Shown in pieces: positions 17,328 to 25,823 of a stretch of 64,000 nucleotides of DNA. Both the position numbers and the translations under genes were made by a program. Positions within the stretch are counted from its first letter, which is position 1. Every line of letters starts with the position of its first letter. The notes under the pieces were generated by a model, which did not search any database, was not told the origin of the DNA, and worked only from the letters and a program-made list of their open reading frames with translations. Source of the stretch: Chroococcidiopsis thermalis PCC 7203 (GTDB lineage: Bacteria > Cyanobacteriota > Cyanobacteriia > Cyanobacteriales > Chroococcidiopsidaceae); assembly GCF_000317125.1 (NCBI RefSeq), contig NC_019695.1, positions 4,390,336 to 4,454,335 on the forward strand. Direction: 5' to 3'.

Positions 17328-17579
17328 ATGCAAAAGATTGTGCTACGTACTCGCGTTGGTAAAGATGGAATTTTGCATTTAGATGTACCAGTTGCGCTCC
17401 AAGATGCCGACTTAGAAGTTACGGTAACGGTTCAACCTGTCACCCCAACGCAGACAAAATCACCCGAAGAATTAGGCTATTCATCTGATTTTTTTGAACG
17501 TACATTTGGCTGTTTAAGTGACGAGCAATTAGAGCGAGAACCACAAGGGGAACTCCCAGAGCGGGAGCCGCTAGACTGA
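17328..17579 (+). CDS. Antitoxin of a VapBC-type pair
   Basis: An 83-residue protein whose stop (TGA) overlaps the ATG of a PIN-domain toxin (TGATG), the usual toxin-antitoxin layout. The N-terminus (MQKIVLRTRVGKDGILHLDV) resembles a short beta-strand DNA-binding module, and the acidic C-terminus (ELEREPQGELPEREPLD-like run) would wrap the toxin. The family cannot be named from sequence alone. It lies 92 bp after holB, so it probably has its own promoter and is likely autoregulated. Confidence 0.72.
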   Translation: MQKIVLRTRVGKDGILHLDVPVALQDADLEVTVTVQPVTPTQTKSPEELGYSSDFFERTFGCLSDEQLEREPQGELPEREPLD

Positions 17580-17980
17580 TGTATTTACTGGATACCAATA
17601 CTTGTATTGGATACTTGAAGGGTCGAGCAGTTGGTGTGAGGCAACGTTTAGAAGCAATACCGTCCACAGATGTCTTTGTCTGTTCTGTGGTTAAGGCTGA
17701 GTTATTTTATGGAGCGATGAAAAGCTCAAATCCAGAACGCACGCTGGCACGGCAGCAAGAGTTTCTCAACCAATATGTCTCCTTACCATTTGACGATAGA
17801 GCTGCCCTAATTTACGGACAGATTAGAGCTTTTCTTGCTATTAATGGTACGCCAATTGGACCCTACGATCTCCAAATTGCTGCGATTGCTTTGGCTAACA
17901 ATTTAACACTAGTGTCTCACAATATTAGAGAGTTTAGTAGGGTATCTCAACTCAACCTTGAAGACTGGGAGGCAGGATAA
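17579..17980 (+). CDS. vapC: VapC-type PIN-domain RNase toxin
   Basis: A 133-residue PIN-domain ribonuclease. The four-acid framework is visible: MYLLDTNTCIGYL (Asp5), VKAELFYGA (Glu), GPYDLQIAAIAL (Asp) and the C-terminal LTLVSHNIREF stretch. Most cyanobacterial relatives have GPNDLxIA; here Tyr replaces Asn next to the catalytic Asp, which may or may not matter. VapC toxins cut tRNA or rRNA and are neutralised by the upstream antitoxin. The pair probably stabilises the surrounding replicon or island. Confidence 0.88.
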   Translation: MYLLDTNTCIGYLKGRAVGVRQRLEAIPSTDVFVCSVVKAELFYGAMKSSNPERTLARQQEFLNQYVSLPFDDRAALIYGQIRAFLAINGTPIGPYDLQIAAIALANNLTLVSHNIREFSRVSQLNLEDWEAG

Positions 17981-18146
17981 GAAAGTAGATTTTGATAGGT
18001 GTTGAGCGCTAAGGCGCATCTGCCAAGAAGAGATTTATATTGTTGCTATTAGGATAGTCCCGCGATCGCCACTTGAGCTTTCAATGAGAAATGGATAACG
18101 CAGCAAGCGCTACGCGCAAAATTCATGAGAATTTAGGGAGTGTAAT

Positions 18147-18536
18147 ATGACCCAACAATTCATCAATAGAATCGAATTAGTCGGTCGCGTCGGTCAAGAT
18201 CCAGCTACCCACTACTTCGAGTCGGGTGCGATGAAAACTACCTTGACTCTTGCTGTCAAACCACCTTATAAAAGCGATTTACCAATGTGGTGGGACTTAG
18301 AACTGTGGGGAAATATTGCCCAAGTTGCTACTGATTGGGTACGTAAAGGTTCGACAATTGGTGTTGCTGGAGAACTCAAATTTGATGTTTGGGTTGACAA
18401 AAATAGCGGCTTACCTCGTAGCAAACCTGTCATTAGAGTCAGCGAATTAGAGCTAATTAGCTCCTCTAAACGCGGTGAAGAACCCAATGCTTCTAGTCAT
18501 GCTCCACAAGCTAGCATAGCTAACGCTAATTTTTAA
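18147..18536 (+). CDS. ssb: Single-stranded DNA-binding protein lacking the acidic tip
   Basis: A 129-residue SSB with an OB fold: NRIELVGRVGQDPATHYFES, TLTLAVKPP, MWWDLELWGNIAQVATDWV and GVAGELKFDVW. The ribosome site GGGAG precedes the ATG. The C-terminus ends ASIANANF rather than the DDxIPF tip that recruits SSB partners, and there is no acidic tail. Cyanobacteria have a main SSB elsewhere, so this is probably an accessory or plasmid-type copy. The next gene carries an SSB-like tail, which may divide the two functions between two proteins. Confidence 0.85.
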   Translation: MTQQFINRIELVGRVGQDPATHYFESGAMKTTLTLAVKPPYKSDLPMWWDLELWGNIAQVATDWVRKGSTIGVAGELKFDVWVDKNSGLPRSKPVIRVSELELISSSKRGEEPNASSHAPQASIANANF

Positions 18537-18546
18537 CGAAAGTCAG

Positions 18547-18576
18547 ACCACACTTCACTTGTGGACGAAGTGCGGT
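18547..18576. repeat. Hairpin between ssb and the next gene
   Basis: ACCACACTTC at 18547-18556 pairs with GAAGTGCGGT at 18567-18576 with a single mismatch and a 10-base loop. There is no T-run, so it is more a stable hairpin than a classic terminator. Confidence 0.5.
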
Positions 18577-18636
18577 TCGCTACTTCATGGCGCTACGCGC
18601 AACTAAACAGAATCTATTCGTCTGCAATGGAATATT

Positions 18637-19050
18637 ATGATTAACGCAACTCTTACAGTGAAAATTCGCTCTTGTGACGAAACCCACGATCCTCAAGGAG
18701 TAAAAATAGTCTACGGCGATTGCTCGTTTCATTCTTACTCCAAAGATGGATTAGTAGAAAGCACCACGTCTTTTCGTGCGAAAGGAGCAGCTGCCGTTGC
18801 GATCGCTAGAGTGGAAGCCGGAACAGATGGTGTAGCCGTTGGTTATCCAGACATGGAAGTAGTAGACACTGGTAACGGATATAAGGAAAAGAAATGTACT
18901 CTATTTATTCGTAACTTCATTCCAACTGAATTTGGTCAATCCAAACTTACTGAGAAGCATTTACAATCTCAACTAGCAGAACACACTTTAGTTACAGCAG
19001 CCACAGCTAGTAATAGTGTGTCCGTTAATGAATTAGATATTCCATTCTAG
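18637..19050 (+). CDS. Small protein with SSB-like C-terminal tip ELDIPF
   Basis: A 137-residue protein, beginning MINATLTVKIRSCDETHDPQ and containing beta-rich segments (VKIVYGDCSFHSYSKDG, ECTLFIRNF-like). The end is NELDIPF, nearly the consensus SSB C-terminal tip (acidic-IPF) that binds RecO, PriA, exonuclease I and other partners. The core does not look like a standard SSB by eye, so I do not assign a fold, though an OB-like barrel is plausible. It follows ssb on the same strand and is closed by a strong terminator. It may be a divergent single-strand-binding or partner-recruiting protein. Confidence 0.6.
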   Translation: MINATLTVKIRSCDETHDPQGVKIVYGDCSFHSYSKDGLVESTTSFRAKGAAAVAIARVEAGTDGVAVGYPDMEVVDTGNGYKEKKCTLFIRNFIPTEFGQSKLTEKHLQSQLAEHTLVTAATASNSVSVNELDIPF

Positions 19051-19081
19051 TAGGATTAAGCGACAAATCTTTTCAATACAG

Positions 19082-19116
19082 ATACTCCTGATTTAAATCT
19101 AGGAGTATATTTTTTC
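19082..19116 (+). terminator. Rho-independent terminator after the replication block
   Basis: Stem ATACTCCT / AGGAGTAT (8 bp) encloses the palindromic ATTTAAAT and is followed by a T-rich run (TATATTTTTTC). It lies about 30 bp after the stop at 19050. Confidence 0.75.
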
Positions 19117-19182
19117 TTTGCTACTATCAATTAAGGAAGTTTTGTACCGGTTGACAAAACAATTTAATGAATTTATTCAACT

Positions 19183-19407
19183 TTATTCGATTGCCTTGAC
19201 CACTGCGGCAGCAATATGAGATATTACTCTTTCGCGTGCCTCTAAAGTTGCTTTTGAACCAACGACAAATACTGCGATCGCAATTTGTCTTCCCTTGGGA
19301 GAAGTAACGGTGCCAACGTCATTGTTAGCAGTGCCGATGCCCAGTACGCCTGTACCCGCACCAATTTTATGAGCATACGAACAATCCTTATCTGCGCCAC
19401 ACGCCAA
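19183..19407 (-). pseudogene. Class A beta-lactamase C-terminal fragment
   Basis: The frame encodes only the C-terminal part of a class A beta-lactamase-like serine hydrolase: HKIGAGTGVLGIGTANNDVG (the KTG-type triad replaced by HKIGAGTG) followed by TSPKGRQIAIAVFVVG and the final helix. The catalytic SxxK and SDN parts are missing. The only start is a TTG. The 5' end abuts or overlaps the tail of a broken cytochrome gene, so this is a rearranged remnant. Confidence 0.72.
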
Positions 19408-19969
19408 TCTCGTTTTTTCCAGGATAAGCAGGTAGAGGTTGTAAGTTTTGGAACAGTGGCGTGTAATCTGGGCGCGTCCCTTGAGGTGTTGTATTTTCAG
19501 GAACTTAATTTTTCACTGGTTTGATGCCTTCCTTAAGATAAGCCACAATTGACCAAGTATTGCGATCGCTCAAGTTCTGATATACAGACCAAAACATCGG
19601 CGGGCAAATTGTATTATCGTGTTTGTCTTGTCCTTGGCGGAAGACATTGAAAACTTGTTGAGGTGTCCAGCTACCAATTCCCGTCTCTTCATCAGGGGTG
19701 ATGTTGGATGGATAAATTTGGAATTCACCGATTTGAAACGGTTGCCCTGGAGTTCCTGGCAAGTACCCAGCTAACCACTCTGGATCGTTAGGGGTTTTGT
19801 TCGGACTGTGACATCCAGAATGGTTACCTAATGCCGTAACAATATACCTCCCGCGTTGAATCAGACGCGGGTTAGTCAAATCGCGAGCAAAATCGTTACG
19901 ACTATTAGCCTGCGTTACTCCTAATGACAATATGCTAATGAGAACTACTAGAAACAGAAAACTTGACAA
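19388..19969 (-). pseudogene. Cytochrome c family protein, broken (in-frame TAA, haem motif altered)
   Basis: The ATG at 19969 gives 154 residues with a signal peptide (FLFLVVLISILSLGVTQA), a region RGRYIVTALGNHSGCHSP, and typical following text (LPGTPGQPFQIGEF, NITPDEETGIGSW). The expected CxxCH haem site reads HSGCH, so the first Cys has been lost. A TAA at 19505-19507 stops the frame after KPVKN. The same frame continues with VPENTTPQGTRPDYTPLF and ends at 19388, which looks like the true C-terminus. Intact relatives are periplasmic c-type cytochromes of oxidoreductase complexes. Two independent defects indicate a pseudogene. Confidence 0.72.
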
Positions 19970-20041
19970 AATCCGCTATTTACTCTTCATTTCTTACCTC
20001 TAGGATGGATAGAGTCGAGCGAGAGGCATTGAAAGACCGAA

Positions 20042-20878
20042 TTAATTTCCTTTGAGAAAGTCCAGCAGCGCAGGATTGACCAGATCGGCATGAGTCCAGT
20101 TGATGGCATGAGGACCGCCAGGTATGACCACGAGGCGACTGTCTTTAATTGACTGTGGCAGTCTCGCTGCGGTCGTTTCAAGTGGGAGGATGCGATCGGC
20201 ATCCCCATGAACGATTAGGGTTGGCACGTCGATGCGTGGCAGATCGTCACGGAAATCGGTCAACCACGACGGCACGCAGTCTAAAGTTCCCTTGGCAGAA
20301 GCTCCTGCCGCGACATTCCAACTCATCTGGATGGCATCTTTGCTAATGCGATCGCCTCCTAGCACGTCCGTGTTGAAGAAGTTTTGGAAAAATGCTGATA
20401 GATACGCTGGGCGATCTTCAACAATTGCCTTCATAATGCCGTCGAAGACACTGCGATCGACTCCTTCGGGATTGTCGTCTGTCCTCAGCAGAAAGGGTGG
20501 CACTGGAGCCATCAGCACGGCTTTCTGCACCCGCTCCGAGCCATATTTGCCAAGATAGCGCGTGACTTCGCCTGTTCCCATTGAAAAGCCGATCAACACA
20601 GCATCATGTAAGTCAAGCTTGGTCATCAGCACGTTCAAATCGGCTGCAAACGTATTGTAGTCGTAGCCAAACGAGGGTTGGCTAGAAGCGCCGAATCCTC
20701 GGCGATCGTAGGTAATGACTCGATACCCCGCATTTAGCAGCACTAAGACCTGCTTTTCCCAGGAATGACCGTCGAGGGGAAATCCATGAATCAGAACAAT
20801 CGGTTGACCTGTCCCCAGATCTTCGTAGTGGAGATCAATGGTTGCAGAATTTTCTTGACCGACAGTAACGTAAGGCAT
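20042..20878 (-). CDS. Alpha/beta hydrolase, non-haem chloroperoxidase-like
   Basis: A 278-residue alpha/beta hydrolase. The oxyanion motif LIHGFPLDGHSW, nucleophile elbow GFSMGTGE (Ser), acid VHGDADRILP (Asp) and base GGPHAINW (His) form a complete triad. Sequence style matches cofactor-free haloperoxidases/esterases. It ends 63 bp upstream of the SDR gene start in a leftward series and is likely cotranscribed with it. No signal peptide, so cytosolic. Natural substrate unknown. Confidence 0.85.
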   Translation of the reverse strand: MPYVTVGQENSATIDLHYEDLGTGQPIVLIHGFPLDGHSWEKQVLVLLNAGYRVITYDRRGFGASSQPSFGYDYNTFAADLNVLMTKLDLHDAVLIGFSMGTGEVTRYLGKYGSERVQKAVLMAPVPPFLLRTDDNPEGVDRSVFDGIMKAIVEDRPAYLSAFFQNFFNTDVLGGDRISKDAIQMSWNVAAGASAKGTLDCVPSWLTDFRDDLPRIDVPTLIVHGDADRILPLETTAARLPQSIKDSRLVVIPGGPHAINWTHADLVNPALLDFLKGN

Positions 20879-20940
20879 TGCAATCTCCTATGAATGCTGA
20901 ATTTGAATTGCTAGCTGACCGCTCTGGACACAGCACCCTC

Positions 20941-21693
20941 TTAGATTTGTGTGAAGCCACCATCGACGAATAGCTCAATGCCGCTGACATAGCTGCTGTC
21001 ATCTGAAGCCAGAAAAACAACGGCTTTGGCGATCTCGTCGGGCGCACCAGCTCGTCCCAATGGAATGTTGTTAGCTTGGCTCTCCACAAATTCTTTCAAC
21101 TGCGCTTCACTGAGGCCCAGGAGATTGTAACCGGGAGTCGGAATGAGACCAGGGCTAATGGCATTCACTCGAATCTGGCGGTCTTTGAGGTCAACTGTCC
21201 AGGTACGGGCAAACGATCGCACGGCGGCTTTGGTGGCACCATACACACGGAAGGCTGGGGTGCCCTTGATGGAAGCAGTTGAGGCATTCAGGACAATGGA
21301 AGCGCCCTCTGGCATCAGTGGCAGTGCCTTCTGCACAGTGAACAGTAGACCCTTGACATTGGTGTTGAAGGTTTTGTCAAAGTGTTCTTCGGCGATCGAT
21401 CCGAGCGGGACGAATTCGCCACCACCGGCATTCGCAAAGATTATATCCAAGTGACCTTGCTCTTGCTCGATTGTGGCGTAAAGCCGATCGAGGTCTGCCA
21501 GATTGGAGACATTGCCCTGAATGCCAGTCACGTTCTTACCAATTTCGTTTATAGCAGCATCAAGTTCAGTCTGACGACGACCCGTGATAAAGACATAGGC
21601 ACCTTCAGCGACAAATCGCTTGGCAGTAGCAAGCCCGATGCCGCTGGTGCCGCCAGTGACGAGTGCAACTTTTCCTGAGAGTTTTTGTGACAT
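20941..21693 (-). CDS. Short-chain dehydrogenase/reductase (SDR)
   Basis: A complete 250-residue classical SDR. Cofactor motif TGGTSGIG near the start, NAGGGEF in the active-site loop, catalytic Ser of [15 protein letters not shown] (Tyr-x3-Lys) and the C-terminal [17 protein letters not shown]. The Arg after the first beta strand (ITGRRQTE) suggests NADP(H). Its first residues MSQKLS and 5' leader are duplicated in front of the ridA gene. Substrate unknown. Confidence 0.88.
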   Translation of the reverse strand: MSQKLSGKVALVTGGTSGIGLATAKRFVAEGAYVFITGRRQTELDAAINEIGKNVTGIQGNVSNLADLDRLYATIEQEQGHLDIIFANAGGGEFVPLGSIAEEHFDKTFNTNVKGLLFTVQKALPLMPEGASIVLNASTASIKGTPAFRVYGATKAAVRSFARTWTVDLKDRQIRVNAISPGLIPTPGYNLLGLSEAQLKEFVESQANNIPLGRAGAPDEIAKAVVFLASDDSSYVSGIELFVDGGFTQI

Positions 21694-21706
21694 AGTGTTT
21701 TCCTGG
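21675..21706. repeat. 32-bp SDR leader/start, copy 1
   Basis: This sequence covers the first codons, ATG and ribosome-binding site of the SDR gene (complement AGGAAAACACTATG). A copy with one mismatch lies at 22341-22372. Confidence 0.85.
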
Positions 21707-21915
21707 GTATGTGATTATTACTAATGCGATCTCCAAATCGGCAATTTACTTACCAATAAGCCCGCGAATCGTTTCGCCCTGATGACAAATGCCGAACGGA
21801 CAGACATTCATTGGCTGGCCCAGCACCGACCATCTCACGATTCGCGAGGACGGTTCGCGCCGGGCTGGTCGAGTGCAGTGTCGGGTTATCCCGTCGCCCG
21901 CTCCGCCTGATGAAT

Positions 21916-22359
21916 TCAGCCTGGAATACGGGCGATGACCTTGATCTCGAAGTCGAACCCCCCGAGCCAGTTGACGCCGATCGCCGTCCAATTCGGATAA
22001 GGCGCTTCCGGGAAGACTTCGCTTTTAACGGTCATGACCGTGCCGAATTGATTCTCGGGATCGGTATGAAATGTCGTCACGTCGACGATATCGTCAAGCC
22101 CGCATCCACCCGCTTGCAGGGTCGCCTCGAGATTGGCGAATGCCAGGCGAACCTGAGCCTCAAAGTCGGGCTCGGGCGAGCCATCGCTGCGACTGCCGAC
22201 CTGACCGGACACGAACAGGAGGTCACCTGATCTGATCGCTGCGGAATAGGTCTGCGACGTGTAGAGGTCATGCCGACCGGCCGGGAAAACGGCGTCACGC
22301 TGGACCATATGGAATGCTCCTGTTGTGGGTCGCTGGAAATCTGAGAGTTTTTGTGACAT
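21916..22359 (-). CDS. RidA/YjgF-family protein with a chimeric N-terminus
   Basis: The Rid domain is clear: SGDLLFVSGQVG, FEAQVRLAFANLEATL, GLDDIVDVTTFHTDP and the end YPNWTAIGVNWLGG. RidA-like proteins are small trimeric deaminases of reactive enamine/imine intermediates; this one may belong to a pathway-specific branch. The ATG at 22359 gives MSQKLS, copied from the SDR gene, with ribosome site AGGAG. A second ATG at 22308 (MVQRDAVFPAG) has its own AGGAG and probably is the original start. The coding DNA is visibly GC-richer than its surroundings. I chose 22359 because it has the copied signal. Confidence 0.8.
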   Translation of the reverse strand: MSQKLSDFQRPTTGAFHMVQRDAVFPAGRHDLYTSQTYSAAIRSGDLLFVSGQVGSRSDGSPEPDFEAQVRLAFANLEATLQAGGCGLDDIVDVTTFHTDPENQFGTVMTVKSEVFPEAPYPNWTAIGVNWLGGFDFEIKVIARIPG

Positions 22360-22372
22360 AGTGTTCTCCTGG
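22341..22372. repeat. 32-bp SDR leader/start, copy 2
   Basis: Matches 21675-21706 at 31 of 32 positions. It supplies ribosome site AGGAG and ATG to the ridA gene. Confidence 0.85.
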
Positions 22373-22408
22373 TTGTGTTTAGGGATTACAAGTTTGATTA
22401 CGTCTCGT

Positions 22409-22594
22409 TCAAGCGGCAAAGCCGCCATCAATTTTGAGGCTCGCGCCCGTGACAAAAGTGGCTTCAGGACTGGCGAGATAAGATACCATGCTAGCCACCT
22501 CGTCACCCTGTCCATAGCGACCGAGGGCAGTCATCTTGGTCTGCCCTGCGGCAGAGTCTCCATCTATGGGATTCATATCGGTGTCGATCGCCAC
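22409..22594 (-). pseudogene. SDR C-terminal fragment
   Basis: Frame AIDTDMNPIDGDSAAG...LGRYGQGDEVASMVSYLASP...VTGASLKIDGGFAA is the last quarter of a classical SDR, with the conserved GGF end. The Rossmann motif, NAG loop and YxxxK are absent. Immediately upstream the expected NVVQPGP motif is out of frame, so the gene also carries an indel there. Dead remnant. Confidence 0.75.
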
Positions 22595-22784
22595 TTGGTC
22601 GCAACGTTTCGCACTGCCGATCGACTACTGCGCTACATACCCACCCTCTAACATCAATGTTTCACCTGTATTGATGTATGAACGACAATGATTTCTTGAA
22701 CGATAGATGAAAGAATTCTCACCTGTCCGCCCTAATCAGTTTGTTATGTAGCAGCAACTGTTGGGATCTATTTCATTAATGAAT

Positions 22785-23243
22785 TCATAATGGGGTGACA
22801 AACTCGATCGGATTGCCGTTATTGTCTTGAATCACACAGAGCCGAATACCCGGATCGGGATAGCTTCCGAGTTCGACAAATGTTTTCACACCCCGTCGAT
22901 TTAATTCAGCAAGAACTGCATCGACATCTCGAACTCGAAAACAAAAATGTCCGATGCCTGTTGTCCTTAATCCTTCACCAAAATTAGTCGCGATCGGCAT
23001 TCCTGATTGTGACTGAGTAGAGCCAATAATTTCGAGGCGAAAGCCATATACACTGAGATAAGCCAATTTCAGATCTGGGAAAACGCCTACTGTCCATTCA
23101 TGTTCGATCGTCGCATCTAGCTTTTCTTGATACCACTGAAGCGTTTCCTCATAGTTCGGTACATTCAAGCAAACACGATCGATTTGCATCGAACTCAGAG
23201 GATTTGAGCCTAGAGTTGAAGATGTTTGAGTTAAAATTGTCAT
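22785..23243 (-). CDS. VOC-superfamily (glyoxalase/dioxygenase-like) protein
   Basis: About 152 residues from the ATG at 23243, which has GGAG eight bases upstream; the longer frame to 23399 has no such signal. Motifs of a vicinal-oxygen-chelate domain: MQIDRVCLNVPNYEETLQWY, YGFRLEIIGS, GIGHFCFRVRDVDAVLAEL and VIQDNNGNPIEFV. Probable metal ligands are a His in GHFCF and Glu in the terminal IEF. It could be a lyase, dioxygenase or resistance protein; the substrate is unknown. Confidence 0.82.
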   Translation of the reverse strand: MTILTQTSSTLGSNPLSSMQIDRVCLNVPNYEETLQWYQEKLDATIEHEWTVGVFPDLKLAYLSVYGFRLEIIGSTQSQSGMPIATNFGEGLRTTGIGHFCFRVRDVDAVLAELNRRGVKTFVELGSYPDPGIRLCVIQDNNGNPIEFVTPL

Positions 23244-23286
23244 TTGAATCTCCTGTAATTGTGAATGTTCTAGATACCTCAGAGTC

Positions 23287-23481
23287 TTACCATGTGAGCG
23301 AATGGGGTGCGAGATGTCCGATCGTCGATCGAAACACATCATCTGGATCGTATTTCTGCTTAAGATCGAGCAATCGCTCATAGTTCGACCCGAAGGCAAG
23401 CCGATCGCGCTCCTGTTCTTGCTCCGAAAGGAGATTGATGTATCCCTCTCTCAAAGCATCATTGAGGTAATTTTGTTCCAA
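23287..23481 (-). pseudogene. FAD-linked oxidase C-terminal (BBE domain) fragment
   Basis: Sequence GYINLLSEQEQERDRLAFGSNYERLLDLKQKYDPDDVFR is the berberine-bridge-enzyme C-terminal domain that follows PCMH FAD domains. All of the FAD-binding part is missing, and the frame starts inside the end of the GMC gene (23-bp overlap). A deletion probably fused the two neighbours. Confidence 0.7.
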
Positions 23482-25021
23482 CTTTTATCAAATCGGCAGC
23501 CTTTTCTCCAATCATAATTGCCGATGCATTTGTGTTTCCTGCGATCATAGTTGGCATAATCGATGCATCAACAACTCGTAACCCTTCAATCCCCCGTACC
23601 TTGAGTTGAGGATCGACAACCGCCATCCGATCGATACCCATTTTGCACGTCCCAACAGGATGCCATCCCGTACCGCACGTTTGCCGAATATAATCTTCGA
23701 TTGCTTTGTCGCTCTGCACAGAACTTCCTGGAGCAATTTCCTCGCCCCGAAACTCATTAAACGCATCGGAGTACACAATTTGACGCAAAATTTTGAGTCC
23801 TTCAACCATCAGTTGCATGTCAGATTCTTTCTGAAGATAGTTGACCCGAATCAACGGTGGGTCGAAGGGGGAGGAGGAACGTAGTCTTACACTACCACGA
23901 CTTTCGGGACGGGTGATGTAAAAGGGAAGGGTGAATGCCGGACCTTCATGTGCATAGGCAGGATCGACATATAAAATCGGAACAATTGTAAATTGCAAAT
24001 TAGGTGCTTCATCTAAATTATTGTTGGTATGCATAAATAACCCAGCTTCTCCCCCATTACTACTTGGCGCAACGGGCACGTCAGTAGTAGACTGGTAGGC
24101 AATAACGGCAAGTGGGTGATCTTGAAGATTCTGTCCGACACCCGGCAAATCAACGATCGCAGGAATGCCTACTGCCCGCAGATGTTCGGCAGGTCCAATT
24201 CCAGAAAGCATTAGCAGCTTGGGGGACTCGAAGGCACCAGCACTCAAAATCACTTCGGAGTTGTTCCTAACTTGATACTCCTTTCCATTTTGGACATACG
24301 TTACCCCTACCGCGCGCTTTCCCTCAAAGAGTAAACGAGTCACCAATGCTCCTGTTTGAATGGTCAAGTTGGGGCGATCTTTAATCGGACGCAGAAATGC
24401 CACTGCTGTACTTTGGCGCTTGCCATCTTTCACGGTCACTTGGTAAAGTCCTGCACCTTCCTGCTGTACACCATTAAAGTCGGGATTTTGCTCATAGCCC
24501 TGTGCGATCGCGGCTTCCACAAAGCGTTGCGACACTTTTGCAGGAGAGAGTGGATCTGTGATGCTAAGGGGTCCATCAACCCCGTGAAATAACGATGCTC
24601 CCCGCTGCTGGTTTTCCGATTTCTTGAAGTAAGGCAAAACATCCTGATAACTCCAACCAGTATTACCTAATGCTTGCCAGCTATCGTAGTCACGTTCATT
24701 GCCTCGGATATAAATCATGCCATTAATCGAACTGCTGCCGCCCAAGACTTTACCGCGTGAAGATAAAATTTTGCGGTTGTTTAGGTAAGGTTCCCCTTCA
24801 GTTAAGTATGCCCAGTCCACTTCCGAGCCTAAGAGTGTAGTAGGCCACAAGTTCGGAACTTGAAGTTCTGGCTTGGTATCAGGACCACCCGCTTCGAGCA
24901 GCAATACTTTAGTATTAGGGTCTTCTGTAAGACGGTTGGCAACAACGCAGCCTGCTGAACCAGCGCCAATCACAATATAGTCATATTGAGCCATTTCATG
25001 TTTCATACATGTAGTTGTCAT
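23459..25021 (-). CDS. GMC-family FAD oxidoreductase (choline dehydrogenase-like)
   Basis: A complete 520-residue glucose-methanol-choline oxidoreductase. N-terminal FAD-binding IVIGAGSAGCVVANRL, the GMC signature GKVLGGSSSINGMIYIRG, second signature GAFESPKLLMLSGIGP, and C-terminal catalytic region TGWHPVGTCKMG with PTMIAGNTNASAIMIGEK. The ATG at 25021 has AAGGAG upstream, better than the internal Met at residue 10. It oxidises an alcohol with FAD; which one is unknown. Lies in the same strand series as hydrolases and SDRs. Confidence 0.9.
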   Translation of the reverse strand: MTTTCMKHEMAQYDYIVIGAGSAGCVVANRLTEDPNTKVLLLEAGGPDTKPELQVPNLWPTTLLGSEVDWAYLTEGEPYLNNRKILSSRGKVLGGSSSINGMIYIRGNERDYDSWQALGNTGWSYQDVLPYFKKSENQQRGASLFHGVDGPLSITDPLSPAKVSQRFVEAAIAQGYEQNPDFNGVQQEGAGLYQVTVKDGKRQSTAVAFLRPIKDRPNLTIQTGALVTRLLFEGKRAVGVTYVQNGKEYQVRNNSEVILSAGAFESPKLLMLSGIGPAEHLRAVGIPAIVDLPGVGQNLQDHPLAVIAYQSTTDVPVAPSSNGGEAGLFMHTNNNLDEAPNLQFTIVPILYVDPAYAHEGPAFTLPFYITRPESRGSVRLRSSSPFDPPLIRVNYLQKESDMQLMVEGLKILRQIVYSDAFNEFRGEEIAPGSSVQSDKAIEDYIRQTCGTGWHPVGTCKMGIDRMAVVDPQLKVRGIEGLRVVDASIMPTMIAGNTNASAIMIGEKAADLIKVGTKLPQ

Positions 25022-25094
25022 GATTTCTCCTTTTCAGGTAATTGTTTGTTGAATGATGGCGACATTAGTGGGTTGGCGATCGCAAATTCTGCTG

Positions 25095-25823
25095 CTAGTC
25101 GCGCCCTGCCACAATAATCTTTTCTGCTAGACCGACTGGGTTAGAAAACATGACCTCATGACTACCGGGCATTTGTACAAGCCGAAATAGCCCCAAGCGG
25201 TTAGACATTCTCGGATGCCAACCCCACTGTTCGCCTTGAGGGAGGACATTATCTTCTGTACAGTAGAGGTAACTTTTAGGAATGGGCAGCGAGTAAAACT
25301 GCTTCAGGTCTAATTTGTCAATCCACGGTTGATACGGTTCAGGGGATAATCGTGCGTAACTGGATCGAGCCAGTTCGAGGTCAGCATCATTGAGAAGCGC
25401 TTCTCGCCAAAGCTCAAACGGCATCACCATCGTACGATCGTCCGATTCTCTAGCTAGAGAGTCAAATAACGCTTGATAATGCGGCGGAAGGCTATCTCTG
25501 AGGCTTTCTCCATCATTGAGGACAAAAGCATCTAAGAAGATCAGTCGTCTAATGCGATCGGGAATCGCTTCAGCAACTTTCGCAATGATTGTTCCGGCAA
25601 AACTATGACCTAAGAGAACAATATCGGTTAAGTCTTTGCCAACAATGGAATCGACGATCGATTGCGTACATTGAGCATGGTTAACGTTTTTATCTACGCT
25701 TTTACCATGTCCGGCGATCGTGGGAGCAAAAGCTTGATGTCCTTGCGCTTGTAAATGTTTAATGACAGTTTCCCAAGCAGAACCATCGTGCCATGCGCCG
25801 TGAACTAAGACAAAAGTTAACAT
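25095..25823 (-). CDS. Alpha/beta hydrolase (esterase-like)
   Basis: About 242 residues from the ATG at 25823, which is preceded by GGGGA; the frame also opens at a TTG at 25841. Motifs: FVLVHGAWHDGSAW (oxyanion loop), LLGHSFAGTI (nucleophile Ser), and GSHEVMFSNP (His). The acid is likely the Asp/Glu near LYCTEDNVL. This variant (HGAWHDGS plus GHSFAG) resembles the salicylate/methyl-ester esterase branch. No signal peptide. Substrate unknown. Confidence 0.85.
   Translation of the reverse strand: MLTFVLVHGAWHDGSAWETVIKHLQAQGHQAFAPTIAGHGKSVDKNVNHAQCTQSIVDSIVGKDLTDIVLLGHSFAGTIIAKVAEAIPDRIRRLIFLDAFVLNDGESLRDSLPPHYQALFDSLARESDDRTMVMPFELWREALLNDADLELARSSYARLSPEPYQPWIDKLDLKQFYSLPIPKSYLYCTEDNVLPQGEQWGWHPRMSNRLGLFRLVQMPGSHEVMFSNPVGLAEKIIVAGRD

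Noticed and set aside
21811-22230. 139-codon + strand ORF
   Set aside because: Antisense to ridA; high GC makes long open frames likely by chance.
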